Assembly: GCA_017555455.1 (NCBI GenBank)
Contig: JAFZGJ010000059.1
Span: 1 to 49,690 of the forward strand
Source: Lachnospiraceae bacterium
Lineage (GTDB): Bacteria; Bacillota; Clostridia; Lachnospirales; Lachnospiraceae
Length of the DNA: 49,690 nucleotides
Reading direction: 5' to 3'
Shown: one piece after another, positions 15,621-23,785 of the stretch
How positions within the stretch are numbered: position 1 is the stretch's first letter
Layout of the letters: every line of letters starts with the position of its first letter
Notes under the pieces: generated by a model
What the model was told of the DNA's origin: nothing
Seen by the model: the letters and a program-made list of their open reading frames with translations, nothing else
Database searches by the model: none
Made by a program: the position numbers and the translations under genes

Positions 15621-17360
15621 ATGAGTGAAGTAAAAATCATGCTCGGTAATGAAGCCATTGCCAGAGGAGCATTTGAAGCAGGAGTAAAGGTATCAGCAGC
15701 GTATCCGGGAACTCCCAGTACAGAAATCAGTGAAAATATTGTAAATTATCCTGAAATTTATGCAGAATGGTCACCAAACGAAAAAGTAGCCATGGAAGTA
15801 GCCATCGGAGCATCCATCAGCGGTGTAAGAGCCATGGCATCCATGAAGCATGTTGGTGTCAACGTTGCCAGCGACCCTCTTTATACTATTTCTTATAGTG
15901 GTGTAAACGGTGGTCTTGTATTAGTAGCAGCAGACGATCCGGGACTTTATTCTTCCCAGAACGAACAGGATACCAGATGTGTAGCAAGAGCAGCCATGGT
16001 TCCTGTGTTAGAACCATCTGACTCTCAGGAAGCAAAAGACTTCATGAAATATGCTTTTGACTTATCTGAAAAATATGACACACCAATTATTTTAAGAACT
16101 ACAACACGTTTATCTCATTCCCAGGGACCGGTTACTTTGGAAGAAAGATGCGAACCTGTAGATGCAGTATACGAAAGAAATCCTGCGAAATTCGTTATGA
16201 TGCCGGGGAATGCAAAACTTCGTCATGTATACGTAGAACAGAGATTAAAAGATATGGCAGCAGATGCCTGCGAAATGCCAATCAATAAAGTGGAAATGAA
16301 TGACACAAAAATTGGTTTTATTACCAGTGGTATTGCATATCAGTATGTTAAAGAAGCATGCCCAAATGCCAGCGTATTGAAGCTTGGTTTGGTACATCCA
16401 CTTCCAAGAAAATTAATCGAAGACTTTGCTTCTAAAGTAGAAACTTTATATATTTTTGAAGAATTAGAACCGGTATTTGAAGAACAGATTAAATCCTGGG
16501 GAATCAAATGTATCGGTAAAGAAATCTTTACGGTACAGGGGGAATACAGTGCCAACATGATCCGTAAAGCCATCTTAAAAGAAGAAGTGGAATTAAAACC
16601 GGCAGCACAGGTGCCTGCACGGCCTCCGATTCTTTGTCCGGGATGTCCACACAGAAGTGTATATTCTGTTTTAAACAAACTAAAAATTCATGCAGCCGGC
16701 GATATCGGATGCTATACCTTAGGTGCGGTTGCTCCTCTTAGTGTTGTAGATACAACGGTTTGTATGGGGGCAAGTATTTCTACACTTCACGGTATGGAAA
16801 AAGCGAAAGGCAAAGATTATATCAAAAACTGGGTTGCAGTTATTGGAGATTCTACCTTTATGCATACCGGTATCAACTCTCTTATGAACATGGTTTATAA
16901 TCAGGGTACCGGAACAGTTATGATTCTTGATAACTCTACTACAGGTATGACAGGACATCAAGATCATGCAGCTACCGGAAAAACCCTTATGGGTGAAGAA
17001 GTTCCTGCTATCAATATTTTCCACCTTTGTAAATCATTAGGTATTAAAAATGTAGTAGAAGTGAATGCATTTGATATCGTAGAACTTGAGAGAATTGTAA
17101 AAGAAGAAGTGGCAAAAGATGAAGTATCTGTTATCATTACCAAATCTCCTTGCGTACTTTTAAAAGGTAATAAATTTACAACCAAATGCGTACCGGTTCC
17201 AGAAAAATGTGTAAAATGTGGTATGTGTTTGAAACCGGGCTGTCCTGCACTTACAAAAAATGCAGACGGAACTATTTCTATTGACCAGACCATGTGTAAT
17301 GGTTGCGGACTTTGCAAAAATCTTTGTAAATTAGGCGCAATCGAAACTGTGGAAGTGTAA
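15621..17360 (+). CDS. iorA: Indolepyruvate:ferredoxin oxidoreductase, alpha subunit
   Basis: A 579-residue thiamine-diphosphate enzyme subunit. With IorB it reversibly converts aryl pyruvates and CoA to aryl-acetyl-CoA, CO2 and reduced ferredoxin. The N-terminal pyrimidine-binding domain opens with LGNEAIARGAFEAGVKVSAAYPGTPSTEI. The C-terminal half has the CPGCPHRSVY motif and a ThDP/Mg site around residues 408-450 (GDSTFMHTGINSL, ILDNSTTGMTGHQDH). Residues 530-579 hold two 4Fe-4S ferredoxin motifs, CVKCGMCLKPGC and CNGCGLCKNLC. The length fits the family. It lies 14 bases after the ligase and 13 before iorB, so the genes form one operon. Confidence 0.95.
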   Translation: MSEVKIMLGNEAIARGAFEAGVKVSAAYPGTPSTEISENIVNYPEIYAEWSPNEKVAMEVAIGASISGVRAMASMKHVGVNVASDPLYTISYSGVNGGLVLVAADDPGLYSSQNEQDTRCVARAAMVPVLEPSDSQEAKDFMKYAFDLSEKYDTPIILRTTTRLSHSQGPVTLEERCEPVDAVYERNPAKFVMMPGNAKLRHVYVEQRLKDMAADACEMPINKVEMNDTKIGFITSGIAYQYVKEACPNASVLKLGLVHPLPRKLIEDFASKVETLYIFEELEPVFEEQIKSWGIKCIGKEIFTVQGEYSANMIRKAILKEEVELKPAAQVPARPPILCPGCPHRSVYSVLNKLKIHAAGDIGCYTLGAVAPLSVVDTTVCMGASISTLHGMEKAKGKDYIKNWVAVIGDSTFMHTGINSLMNMVYNQGTGTVMILDNSTTGMTGHQDHAATGKTLMGEEVPAINIFHLCKSLGIKNVVEVNAFDIVELERIVKEEVAKDEVSVIITKSPCVLLKGNKFTTKCVPVPEKCVKCGMCLKPGCPALTKNADGTISIDQTMCNGCGLCKNLCKLGAIETVEV

Positions 17361-17373
17361 GGGGGAAACTGTT

Positions 17374-17955
17374 ATGGCAAATAATACAAAAAATATTATG
17401 ATTGTTGGTGTAGGTGGACAGGGAACCTTACTTACCAGCCGAATCTTAGGTGGTATTACAGTAGAAGCCGGATACGACGTAAAATTATCTGAAGTACACG
17501 GAATGGCACAGCGAGGAGGTAGCGTAGTTACTTTTGTTCGTTATGGAGAAAAGGTTGCAGAACCTATTGTAGAAGAAGGTCAGGCAGATCTTTTAATTGC
17601 TTTCGAAATGTTAGAAGCAAAACGTTATGCACATTTCTTGAAAAAAGATGGCGTATTAGTTGTAAATGAACAGAGAATTGACCCAATTACAGTGGTAACC
17701 GGAGCAGCAACATATCCGGAAGGAATTGTGGAAGAATTAGAAAAAGAATATTCTGTTTTAAAAATCAATGCTATGGATGAAGCTTTAAAATTAGGCAATT
17801 CCAAAGTGTTTAATATCATTGTTTTAGGTATGGCTGCAAAACATATGGACTTTTCCAAAGAAGACTGGTTAAAAGTTATTGAAAAAACGGTACCACCAAA
17901 AACAGTAGAAATGAATAAAAAAGCATTCTTGTTAGGATTTGAAGGAGCGTATTAA
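17374..17955 (+). CDS. iorB: Indolepyruvate:ferredoxin oxidoreductase, beta subunit
   Basis: A 193-residue gamma/beta-type subunit of 2-oxoacid:ferredoxin oxidoreductases. The signature GVGGQGTLLTSRILGG appears at residues 12-27, followed by SEVHGMAQRGGSVVTFVRYG. It completes the active enzyme with IorA, which carries the thiamine and iron-sulfur sites. The GGGGG ribosome site precedes the ATG by 7-8 bases. The stop codon is separated by only one base from the next start at 17957, and the ribosome site of the PaaK-like gene lies within the last codons of iorB. Confidence 0.95.
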   Translation: MANNTKNIMIVGVGGQGTLLTSRILGGITVEAGYDVKLSEVHGMAQRGGSVVTFVRYGEKVAEPIVEEGQADLLIAFEMLEAKRYAHFLKKDGVLVVNEQRIDPITVVTGAATYPEGIVEELEKEYSVLKINAMDEALKLGNSKVFNIIVLGMAAKHMDFSKEDWLKVIEKTVPPKTVEMNKKAFLLGFEGAY

Positions 17956-17956
17956 G

Positions 17957-19255
17957 ATGATTTGGAATGAAGCAAAAGAATGCATGAGCCGTGATCAATT
18001 ACAGACTCTGCAGAGTGCGAGATTGGTAAAATTAGTTGATAGAGTTTATCATAACGTTGAATTTTATCGTAGAAAAATGCAAGAATTGGGAATCGAGCCG
18101 GGGGATATTAAAGGAATTGAAGATATTACGAAACTTCCTTTTACTACCAAAGCAGATTTAAGAGATAATTATCCATTTGGTCTTTTTGCTGTTCCACAGT
18201 CTCAGATTGTACGTGTGCATGCATCCAGTGGTACTACAGGAAAAGCAACGGTAGTAGGTTATACCAGAAAAGATATTTCTGTTTGGGCTGAATGTGTTGC
18301 CAGAGCTTTTGCACAGGCAGGCTTAGGACGTGATGATGTAATTCAGATTGCCTACGGTTACGGATTATTTACCGGTGGACTTGGAGCTCATTATGGTGCG
18401 GAAAATTTAGGTGCAACGGTAGTTCCTATGTCTACAGGTAATACGAAAAAATTAGTTACTATGATGAAAGACTTCGGTGCCACAGCCATTGCTTGTACAC
18501 CATCTTATTTGTTACATATTGCAGAAACTTTGGAAGCCGGAGATGATATCAAAGACATTAAGTTAAAAGCCGCTATCTGTGGTGCAGAACCATGGACAGA
18601 ACAGATGAGAAAACAGATTGAAGAAAAACTTCATATCAATGCTTTCGATATCTATGGTCTTTCTGAAATTATGGGACCGGGTGTAGCTTGTGACTGTATT
18701 TACCATAAAGGCTTACATGTAAACGAAGACCACTTCTTCCCGGAAATTTTAAATCCTGATACATTAGCACCATGCGCAGAAGATGAAACAGGAGAATTAG
18801 CATTTACAACATTGACCAAAGAAGGTATTCCATTACTTCGTTACCGTACAAGAGACCTTACAAGCATCAGCTATGCTCCATGTGAATGTGGAAGAACTAC
18901 AGCAAGACTTAGCAGATTCAAAGGACGTTCCGACGATATGTTAATTATCCGTGGTGTAAACGTATTCCCATCTCAGGTAGAAGCTGCATTGTTAGAAATG
19001 GGAGAAACATCTCCACACTATATGATGATTGTTGATCGTATCAATAACCTGGATACTTTAGAAGTACAGGTAGAAGTTGATGAAGCATTCTTCTTCGACA
19101 GATTAAGTGAATTAGATAGTCTTACCAAGAAAATTGGCCATGTACTTCAGCAGGCAATTGGTCTTGCGGTTAAAGTTAAATTAGTGGAACCTAATACTAT
19201 CGAAAGAAGTATGGGTAAAGCAGTTCACGTAATCGATAAACGAAAGTTAGTATAG
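17957..19255 (+). CDS. paaK: Phenylacetate-CoA ligase-like enzyme
   Basis: A 432-residue ANL-family ligase of the PaaK type. The N-terminus (MIWNEAKECMSRDQLQTLQ) is the usual PaaK opening. The nucleotide-binding motif is VHASSGTTGKATVVGYTRKD, followed by IQIAYGYGLFTGGLGAHYGAE and IYGLSEIMGPGVA. The C-terminal part has LLRYRTRDLTSI and a RGVNVFPSQVEAALLE segment. The ATG at 17957 has AAGGAG 9 bases upstream; a longer reading would need a TTG start inside iorB. In this context it most likely activates indole-, phenyl- or hydroxyphenyl-acetate to CoA esters, which are the products or substrates of IorAB. The direction of the pathway is not determined by sequence. Confidence 0.92.
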   Translation: MIWNEAKECMSRDQLQTLQSARLVKLVDRVYHNVEFYRRKMQELGIEPGDIKGIEDITKLPFTTKADLRDNYPFGLFAVPQSQIVRVHASSGTTGKATVVGYTRKDISVWAECVARAFAQAGLGRDDVIQIAYGYGLFTGGLGAHYGAENLGATVVPMSTGNTKKLVTMMKDFGATAIACTPSYLLHIAETLEAGDDIKDIKLKAAICGAEPWTEQMRKQIEEKLHINAFDIYGLSEIMGPGVACDCIYHKGLHVNEDHFFPEILNPDTLAPCAEDETGELAFTTLTKEGIPLLRYRTRDLTSISYAPCECGRTTARLSRFKGRSDDMLIIRGVNVFPSQVEAALLEMGETSPHYMMIVDRINNLDTLEVQVEVDEAFFFDRLSELDSLTKKIGHVLQQAIGLAVKVKLVEPNTIERSMGKAVHVIDKRKLV

Positions 19256-19265
19256 GAGGTAGGTT

Positions 19266-19655
19266 ATGTTAGTTAATCAGTTATCTGTATTTATGGAAAA
19301 TAAAGAAGGACGTCTGGAACAGGTATTAGAAACTTTAGCAGAAGGTAATATTAATATTAACTCCCTGTCTTTGGCAGAAGCTACCGATTATGGTATGTTA
19401 CGAATGATGGTATCTGATCCCGAAGCCGGAAAAAAGGCCTTAAAAGAAAAAGGGTTTATGGCTAGATTAACTCCTGTGTTAGCCGTGGATGTTGCTGATG
19501 AAGTAGGGCAGTTACAGGTAGTTCTTACAAAAATCAAACAGGCCGGAATTAATATTGAATATGTATATTCCATGAAAGCCGGCGGAGATGATGGTGCTAC
19601 CATTATCATTAGAACTTCTGATCTGGAAAAGACACAGGAAGTGTTGAAAGCATAA
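19266..19655 (+). CDS. Tandem ACT-domain protein
   Basis: A 129-residue stand-alone protein with two ACT domains, about residues 1-65 and 70-129. The first carries NQLSVFMENKEGRLEQVLETLAEGNININSLSLAE, the second VGQLQVVLTKIKQAGINIEYVYSM. ACT domains bind amino acids and signal to linked enzymes. Stand-alone tandem ACT proteins commonly close operons that contain ior and paaK genes in Clostridia. Here it probably senses an aromatic or branched-chain amino acid and modulates the operon enzymes. It follows the ligase by 10 bases with an AGGAGG ribosome site. A terminator lies immediately downstream. Confidence 0.88.
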   Translation: MLVNQLSVFMENKEGRLEQVLETLAEGNININSLSLAEATDYGMLRMMVSDPEAGKKALKEKGFMARLTPVLAVDVADEVGQLQVVLTKIKQAGINIEYVYSMKAGGDDGATIIIRTSDLEKTQEVLKA

Positions 19656-19673
19656 GTGAATATTAAGAGGGTG

Positions 19674-19709
19674 AAGGCCGAAAGAACGGAAAGTTCTTTT
19701 GGCCTTTTT
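19674..19709 (+). terminator. Terminator of the ior operon
   Basis: A 14-bp stem with one G-T pair (19674-19687 with 19693-19706), followed by TTTTT at 19705-19709. It lies between the ACT gene and the convergent glycerate kinase gene. Confidence 0.85.
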
Positions 19710-19764
19710 CTATTACTTAGTTGTTATTAGATTAAATACCAGATGATGGCAAGAATAGTATTTG

Positions 19765-20907
19765 TTAAACACCTCTTACGTTTATTAATCGGATTACTTG
19801 TTCCACTGTAGTTACCATATTGTTTCTAGCAACGGATGGTTCCATTGCTTCCTGTAAGGATTGGATTCTTCTAAGGATTGGGAAGAAGGCATCAATACCA
19901 TGTTCGTTACAGATAATAGCATCTTCTGTTACTGCACCAGCAAATGCAATTACGGTTTTGTCATATTTTTTTGCAATTTTTGCAACTCCGATAGGAGCTT
20001 TTCCGAATGCAGTCTGTCCGTCTAATCTGCCTTCACCGGTGATAACGATATCAGCATCTTTTACATAACTTTCCAGATTTGTTTCTTCGAGAATAATCTT
20101 GATACCGGATTCTAAAACTGCATTTGTGTATGCTAAAAATGCGAATCCCATTCCACCTGCTGCACCGGTACCCGGATAGTTGGCATCTGCTTTTTCATAT
20201 TTTGCAGAGGTTAACTGGGCATAGTTCCCAAGCCATTTGTCCATCTGTAGAATCATAGTCGGATCAGCACCTTTTTGCGGACCGAATACAGCACTGCATC
20301 CTAATTCCCCACATAATGTGTTAGTAACATCACATGCAATTCGGAAAGAACATTCTTTCAATTCAGGAATAACATTCTCGTCTGTAATAGTTACCAGTTC
20401 TTTTAAGCCATTTGCACCAAAGGATACCTGATTACCATCTTTATCAAGCATGCCGTATCCTAATGCTTGAAGCATACCGATTCCGCCATCGTTTGTTGCA
20501 CTTCCGCCAATGCCAACGATAAAATGGCGACATCCTTTTGAAATAGCATCTTTAATAACTTCACCAACACCATAGGTTGTTGTATATAAAGGATTTCTTT
20601 TTGAATCAGGAACTAAGGTGATTCCTGCTGCGCCTGACATTTCAACAATGGCAGTCTTGCTTTCTTCAAGAATTCCGTAAACACAGTCTACAGATTCTCC
20701 TAATGGTCCTGTTACTTTTACAGTTACTAATTTTCCCCCCATACCAAGAGCAAGAGCTTCCACAGTTCCTTCGCCACCATCAGCCAGTGGACGTACGTCA
20801 ACTTTTGCTTCCGGCATTACTTTTAATACTCCATCTTTAATGGCTTCGCCTGCTTCCAAAGAAGATAAGCTGCCCTTTAATGAATCAATTGCTACTACAA
20901 CTTTCAT
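19765..20907 (-). CDS. glxK: Glycerate kinase, type 1 family
   Basis: A 380-residue kinase that phosphorylates D-glycerate with ATP. The N-terminus VVVAIDSLKGSLSSLEAGEAIKDG and the motifs DGGEGTVEAL, GIGGSATNDGGIGML and VITGEGRLDGQTAFGKAPIG are diagnostic of the GarK/GlxK family. The start was set at the ATG complementary to 20905-20907, which has AAGGAG 8 bases upstream. A longer frame would begin at 20925 within that ribosome site. The gene stands alone, without glyoxylate or tartronate genes nearby. It would feed glycerate into glycolysis as 2- or 3-phosphoglycerate. Confidence 0.92.
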   Translation of the reverse strand: MKVVVAIDSLKGSLSSLEAGEAIKDGVLKVMPEAKVDVRPLADGGEGTVEALALGMGGKLVTVKVTGPLGESVDCVYGILEESKTAIVEMSGAAGITLVPDSKRNPLYTTTYGVGEVIKDAISKGCRHFIVGIGGSATNDGGIGMLQALGYGMLDKDGNQVSFGANGLKELVTITDENVIPELKECSFRIACDVTNTLCGELGCSAVFGPQKGADPTMILQMDKWLGNYAQLTSAKYEKADANYPGTGAAGGMGFAFLAYTNAVLESGIKIILEETNLESYVKDADIVITGEGRLDGQTAFGKAPIGVAKIAKKYDKTVIAFAGAVTEDAIICNEHGIDAFFPILRRIQSLQEAMEPSVARNNMVTTVEQVIRLINVRGV

Positions 20908-21096
20908 CGTTCGTACTCCTTTCATCTGTTGGAGTAATCATAACATGTAATTTCTTTAATAACTATGTCTCTTATACTAATTATTTATCATAAATAGAAA
21001 AATGATATATATAGCATATATAAGTAGACAAGATGTTAGCATACCTTTTCTTAATAACGATGAAACTTGTGCTGTTATTAGAGTTAACAGATATGA

Positions 21097-21159
21097 TTTT
21101 TAACTTTACAAGTGAAAATAAAAGTGTTAAAGTTAAAAATAAAGAAAATAAAGTTAAAA
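21097..21159 (+). promoter_or_regulatory. Repeat array upstream of the DUF4325 regulator (putative operator)
   Basis: Three copies of one element: TTTTTAACTTTA (21097-21108) in one orientation, and TAAAGTTAAAA at 21128-21138 and 21149-21159 in the other. The first and second form a perfect 12-bp inverted repeat. The second and third are direct repeats 21 bp apart, two helical turns. The last copy touches the ribosome site of the gene at 21171, so binding by the encoded wHTH would block its own expression. Confidence 0.55.
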
Positions 21160-21170
21160 GGAGGGGTCCC

Positions 21171-22202
21171 ATGAGCTTTAAAGAAGAAAAGAGAGAAAAA
21201 ATAAAGTTATATATTTTGGAAAAGATTGCTGACGGGCAAACAGATTTTGTTGCAAAAACAGCAGAAGCATTTGAAACTTCTTTGAATACTATTTACAGAT
21301 ATATTCGCGAATTGGAAGCAGAAAATGTTATTAGAAAGAAAGATAAAAAGTATGTGTTAGTTGGAAACACAGAATTGTTTGGATTGAAACGTTCTAAGGG
21401 AGAAGTGTCAGAAGAAGATGTTATTTATTCAAAATGTATTGCAAAGTATATAAAGGAATTGCCGGATAATGTAGAGAGAATTTGGCAATATTCTTTTATG
21501 GAAATAATGAATAATGCGATTGACCATTCGATGGCAGAAAATGTTACATTGATCGTTTCGCAAAATATATTAAATACCACGATCCTCATTATGGATAATG
21601 GTGTTGGTATCTTTAAAAAAATTAAAGAATATTATAATTATGATTCATTGGATATTGCGGTAAATGAATTGTTCAAAGGGAAGTTAACAACCGATTCAAA
21701 AAATCATTCCGGAGAAGGGATTTTTTTTACATCAAGAATATTAGATAGATTTGCGGCCATTTCAGATGGAAAGGTTTTTACACATGATAAATATAGAGAG
21801 AATTTAAAAAACTTAGAAGATTTAAAAGGATTGGAGCAATTTGATTTCGGGAAAGGAACTACCGTTCATATGCAATTATCCAATAATAGTAAAAAGAATT
21901 TGAAAGAGGTGTTTGATATGTTTGCTGATGATGATGGAGGATTTACAAAAACTCGTATACCTGTTAAGAATTTTTTTGAGACATATCCTGTATCAAGATC
22001 TCAAGCTAAGAGACTGAGTAATCGATTTGAGGCTTTTCAGGAAATTGAATTGGATTTTGAAGGGATTGATGAAATAGGACAAGGATTTGCGCATGAGCTA
22101 TTTGTTGTATTTCAGAGAAATCATAAAAATATTAACTTAGTTCCAATTCATACTACAAAGGATATTGATAAAATGATTAATCACGTAAAAAGTGGAGAAT
22201 AA
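21171..22202 (+). CDS. wHTH regulator with GHKL ATPase and STAS-like DUF4325 domains
   Basis: A 343-residue three-domain protein. Residues about 1-60 form a winged helix-turn-helix (FETSLNTIYRYIRELEAENVIRKKDKKYVL). Residues about 95-245 form a GHKL/histidine-kinase-type ATPase with NNAIDHSMA (N-box), DNGVGIFKK (G1) and HSGEGIFFTSRI (G2), but no phospho-acceptor His domain. Residues about 265-343 are a STAS-like DUF4325 domain (SRSQAKRLSNRFEAF, LDFEGIDEIGQGFAHELF). The mix recalls anti-sigma kinase and STAS antagonist partners joined in one chain with a DNA-binding domain. The ATG at 21171 follows AAAGGAGGGG; an upstream ATG at 21033 has no such site. What it senses is unknown. Confidence 0.85.
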   Translation: MSFKEEKREKIKLYILEKIADGQTDFVAKTAEAFETSLNTIYRYIRELEAENVIRKKDKKYVLVGNTELFGLKRSKGEVSEEDVIYSKCIAKYIKELPDNVERIWQYSFMEIMNNAIDHSMAENVTLIVSQNILNTTILIMDNGVGIFKKIKEYYNYDSLDIAVNELFKGKLTTDSKNHSGEGIFFTSRILDRFAAISDGKVFTHDKYRENLKNLEDLKGLEQFDFGKGTTVHMQLSNNSKKNLKEVFDMFADDDGGFTKTRIPVKNFFETYPVSRSQAKRLSNRFEAFQEIELDFEGIDEIGQGFAHELFVVFQRNHKNINLVPIHTTKDIDKMINHVKSGE

Positions 22203-22356
22203 AGTTAATAGATTTTAGAAAAGAAAAAGGCATTAAGCTAATTGCTGAAGAACGGGAAGAAAAGGAAGAAGACCATGGGCAGAGAATATGACACGAGTAA
22301 AAGGATTGATCAATAGCAAGAGTTTATTAAGAATATTTTTATAGAAATTTAATATG

Positions 22357-22450
22357 AAAAATTGGTAAAAAGGAGTAATATGTAGATGTTGCATTTTAAC
22401 TATTATAAGAATTAGTTTGCCGTTAAAAATGGTAAAAAAGAGTGGAATAT
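22357..22450 (+). repeat. Imperfect direct repeat carrying a start-stop ATG-TAG
   Basis: A stretch of about 25 bases at 22357-22381 recurs with small changes at 22425-22450. Both copies hold AAAAAT(T)GGTAAAAA followed by a purine-rich ribosome-site-like block. In the first copy a good AAAGGAG is followed by ATG TAG at 22380-22385 and then a 9-codon ORF (22386-22415). The second copy precedes the real start at 22456 with a weaker site. Probably a local duplication of the translation-initiation region. Confidence 0.5.
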
Positions 22451-22455
22451 ATTCA

Positions 22456-23592
22456 ATGAATACAAATAAGAGAAAAACAGATGATCTTTATACATATATG
22501 AAATTCCGTGGTGATTTAGATTTAAAAAATCATCCATTGAATGAAGTGGATGCTTTAATTTTCAGTGAGCTGTCTTATATACAATTTGAAAACATAGTTC
22601 CGGGTGTTGAGGAAAAAGGAAGTATATCATTAAAAGAAGCTGCTCAAAAATATGTTTTAAAAGAAGGAAAAGAAAGTATTTTTTATGCCCGTTACGAAAA
22701 ATTGTTAGAAAAAATGGCACAGTGTCCCAGATATGCAGAACTACAGTTATCCAATTATGTGAGTGTAGTAGAACAAGAAAATCGACAGCAATTTTCTGCA
22801 ATTCATATACAAATAAACCCATTTTTGACGTTTATTGCTTTTCGGGGAACCGATGAAACTTTGGTAGGATGGCGGGAAGATTTCAATATGAGTTATATGA
22901 TGCCTGTTCCGGCTCAGATTTCTGCGGTAGATTATGTAAATAAAACAACCAAAGGTTTGTTTCAAAAGTATTATATTGGTGGGCATTCAAAAGGTGGAAA
23001 CCTGGCAATTTACGCTAGCGTATTTTGCGATTCTGGTGTACAGAATAATATAAAAGAAGTATATAATTTCGATGGTCCGGGATTTCATAAGAAAATAGCA
23101 GATAATGATTCATATCTTAAAATAAAAGAACGCATTCACTCTTTTGTGCCGGAAGCATCAGTAGTAGGAATGTTGATGGAACATGAAGAAGAATATCAGG
23201 TAGTAAAAAGTTATGAAATTGCACTTATGCAGCATGAAGGACTTACTTGGAGTGTGGATGGAACGAAGTTTGAAAAGGTGGATTCTACCGATGAATTTAG
23301 TACCGGTATTAGTTCCATTTTAAGGAATTGGTTGGAGAGGGCTGATTATAAAGAACGCAAAGTAATGGTAGATACACTATTTGATATTTGGGAAATAGGG
23401 GGGATTCGAAGCGTATTGGATTTTAAAGACCTTACAGTACATAGTACTACAGCCATGGTAAAAGCTGCGGCAACTCTGCCAAAAGAACAAAGAGAGATTA
23501 TTAATCATTTAATCAAAATGTGGATAGCGGAAAGCAAAAAAACAGTTGTAAATGCTATTAAAGAAGAATCTACCATTAATTTTTATATTTAA
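22456..23592 (+). CDS. DUF2974 (Mbeg1-like) alpha/beta hydrolase
   Basis: A 378-residue lipase-like serine hydrolase. The N-terminal region (NEVDALIFSELSYIQFENIV) and the core FLTFIAFRGTDETLVGWREDFNMSY are typical of DUF2974/Mbeg1-like proteins common in Clostridia. The nucleophile elbow is GGHSKGGNLAIYAS with Ser178. The expected acid and base follow around FDGPGFHKK and later His residues. There is no signal peptide. Starts at TTG 22417 and ATG 22429 are possible, but the ATG at 22456 has the best family fit and a weak GAGTGG site. It follows the DUF4325 regulator on the same strand by 253 bases. Its substrate is unknown. Confidence 0.8.
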   Translation: MNTNKRKTDDLYTYMKFRGDLDLKNHPLNEVDALIFSELSYIQFENIVPGVEEKGSISLKEAAQKYVLKEGKESIFYARYEKLLEKMAQCPRYAELQLSNYVSVVEQENRQQFSAIHIQINPFLTFIAFRGTDETLVGWREDFNMSYMMPVPAQISAVDYVNKTTKGLFQKYYIGGHSKGGNLAIYASVFCDSGVQNNIKEVYNFDGPGFHKKIADNDSYLKIKERIHSFVPEASVVGMLMEHEEEYQVVKSYEIALMQHEGLTWSVDGTKFEKVDSTDEFSTGISSILRNWLERADYKERKVMVDTLFDIWEIGGIRSVLDFKDLTVHSTTAMVKAAATLPKEQREIINHLIKMWIAESKKTVVNAIKEESTINFYI

Positions 23593-23601
23593 AATTTAAA
23601 A

Positions 23602-23630
23602 ACCTCTCTTGCATTTTTAGCAAGAGAGGT
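23602..23630 (+). terminator. Hairpin terminator after DUF2974 gene
   Basis: An 11-bp perfect stem (23602-23612 with 23620-23630) with a 7-base loop. The T-tail is better on the minus strand than on the plus strand. Confidence 0.7.
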
Positions 23631-23644
23631 ATATACTTACAACT

Positions 23645-23697
23645 GTGCTTTATCACTTTAAAGCGTCTAACTTCAAAAGTTTAAAGTGAACTAGCAC
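23645..23697 (+). repeat. Extended inverted repeat upstream of the Na+/solute symporter
   Basis: Arms of 18 bases (23645-23662 and 23680-23697) match at 15 positions. A perfect 10-bp core is TCACTTTAAA / TTTAAAGTGA. The 17-base centre holds a small ACTT/AAGT repeat. It lies between the preceding terminator and the symporter and has no strong T-tail. It could be an operator, a structured leader or a relic palindrome. Confidence 0.6.
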
Positions 23698-23720
23698 TAA
23701 AAAAGCATTTAGGGGGAATG

Positions 23721-23754
23721 TAGCTATTCAAAATAGAATAGACAAGAATAGCTA
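23721..23754 (+). promoter_or_regulatory. Second inverted repeat close to symporter start
   Basis: A perfect 9-bp inverted repeat, TAGCTATTC (23721-23729) with GAATAGCTA (23746-23754), spaced by 16 bases. It ends 31 bases before the symporter ATG, in a position suited to leader or operator control. Confidence 0.5.
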
Positions 23755-23785
23755 TAAATGGTAATACAACAAGGAGGACGAGATT

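Noticed and set aside
22203-22320. An open frame after the DUF4325 gene rich in Lys and Glu codons
   Set aside because: It has no start codon and ends within 100 bases; purine-rich composition alone explains it.
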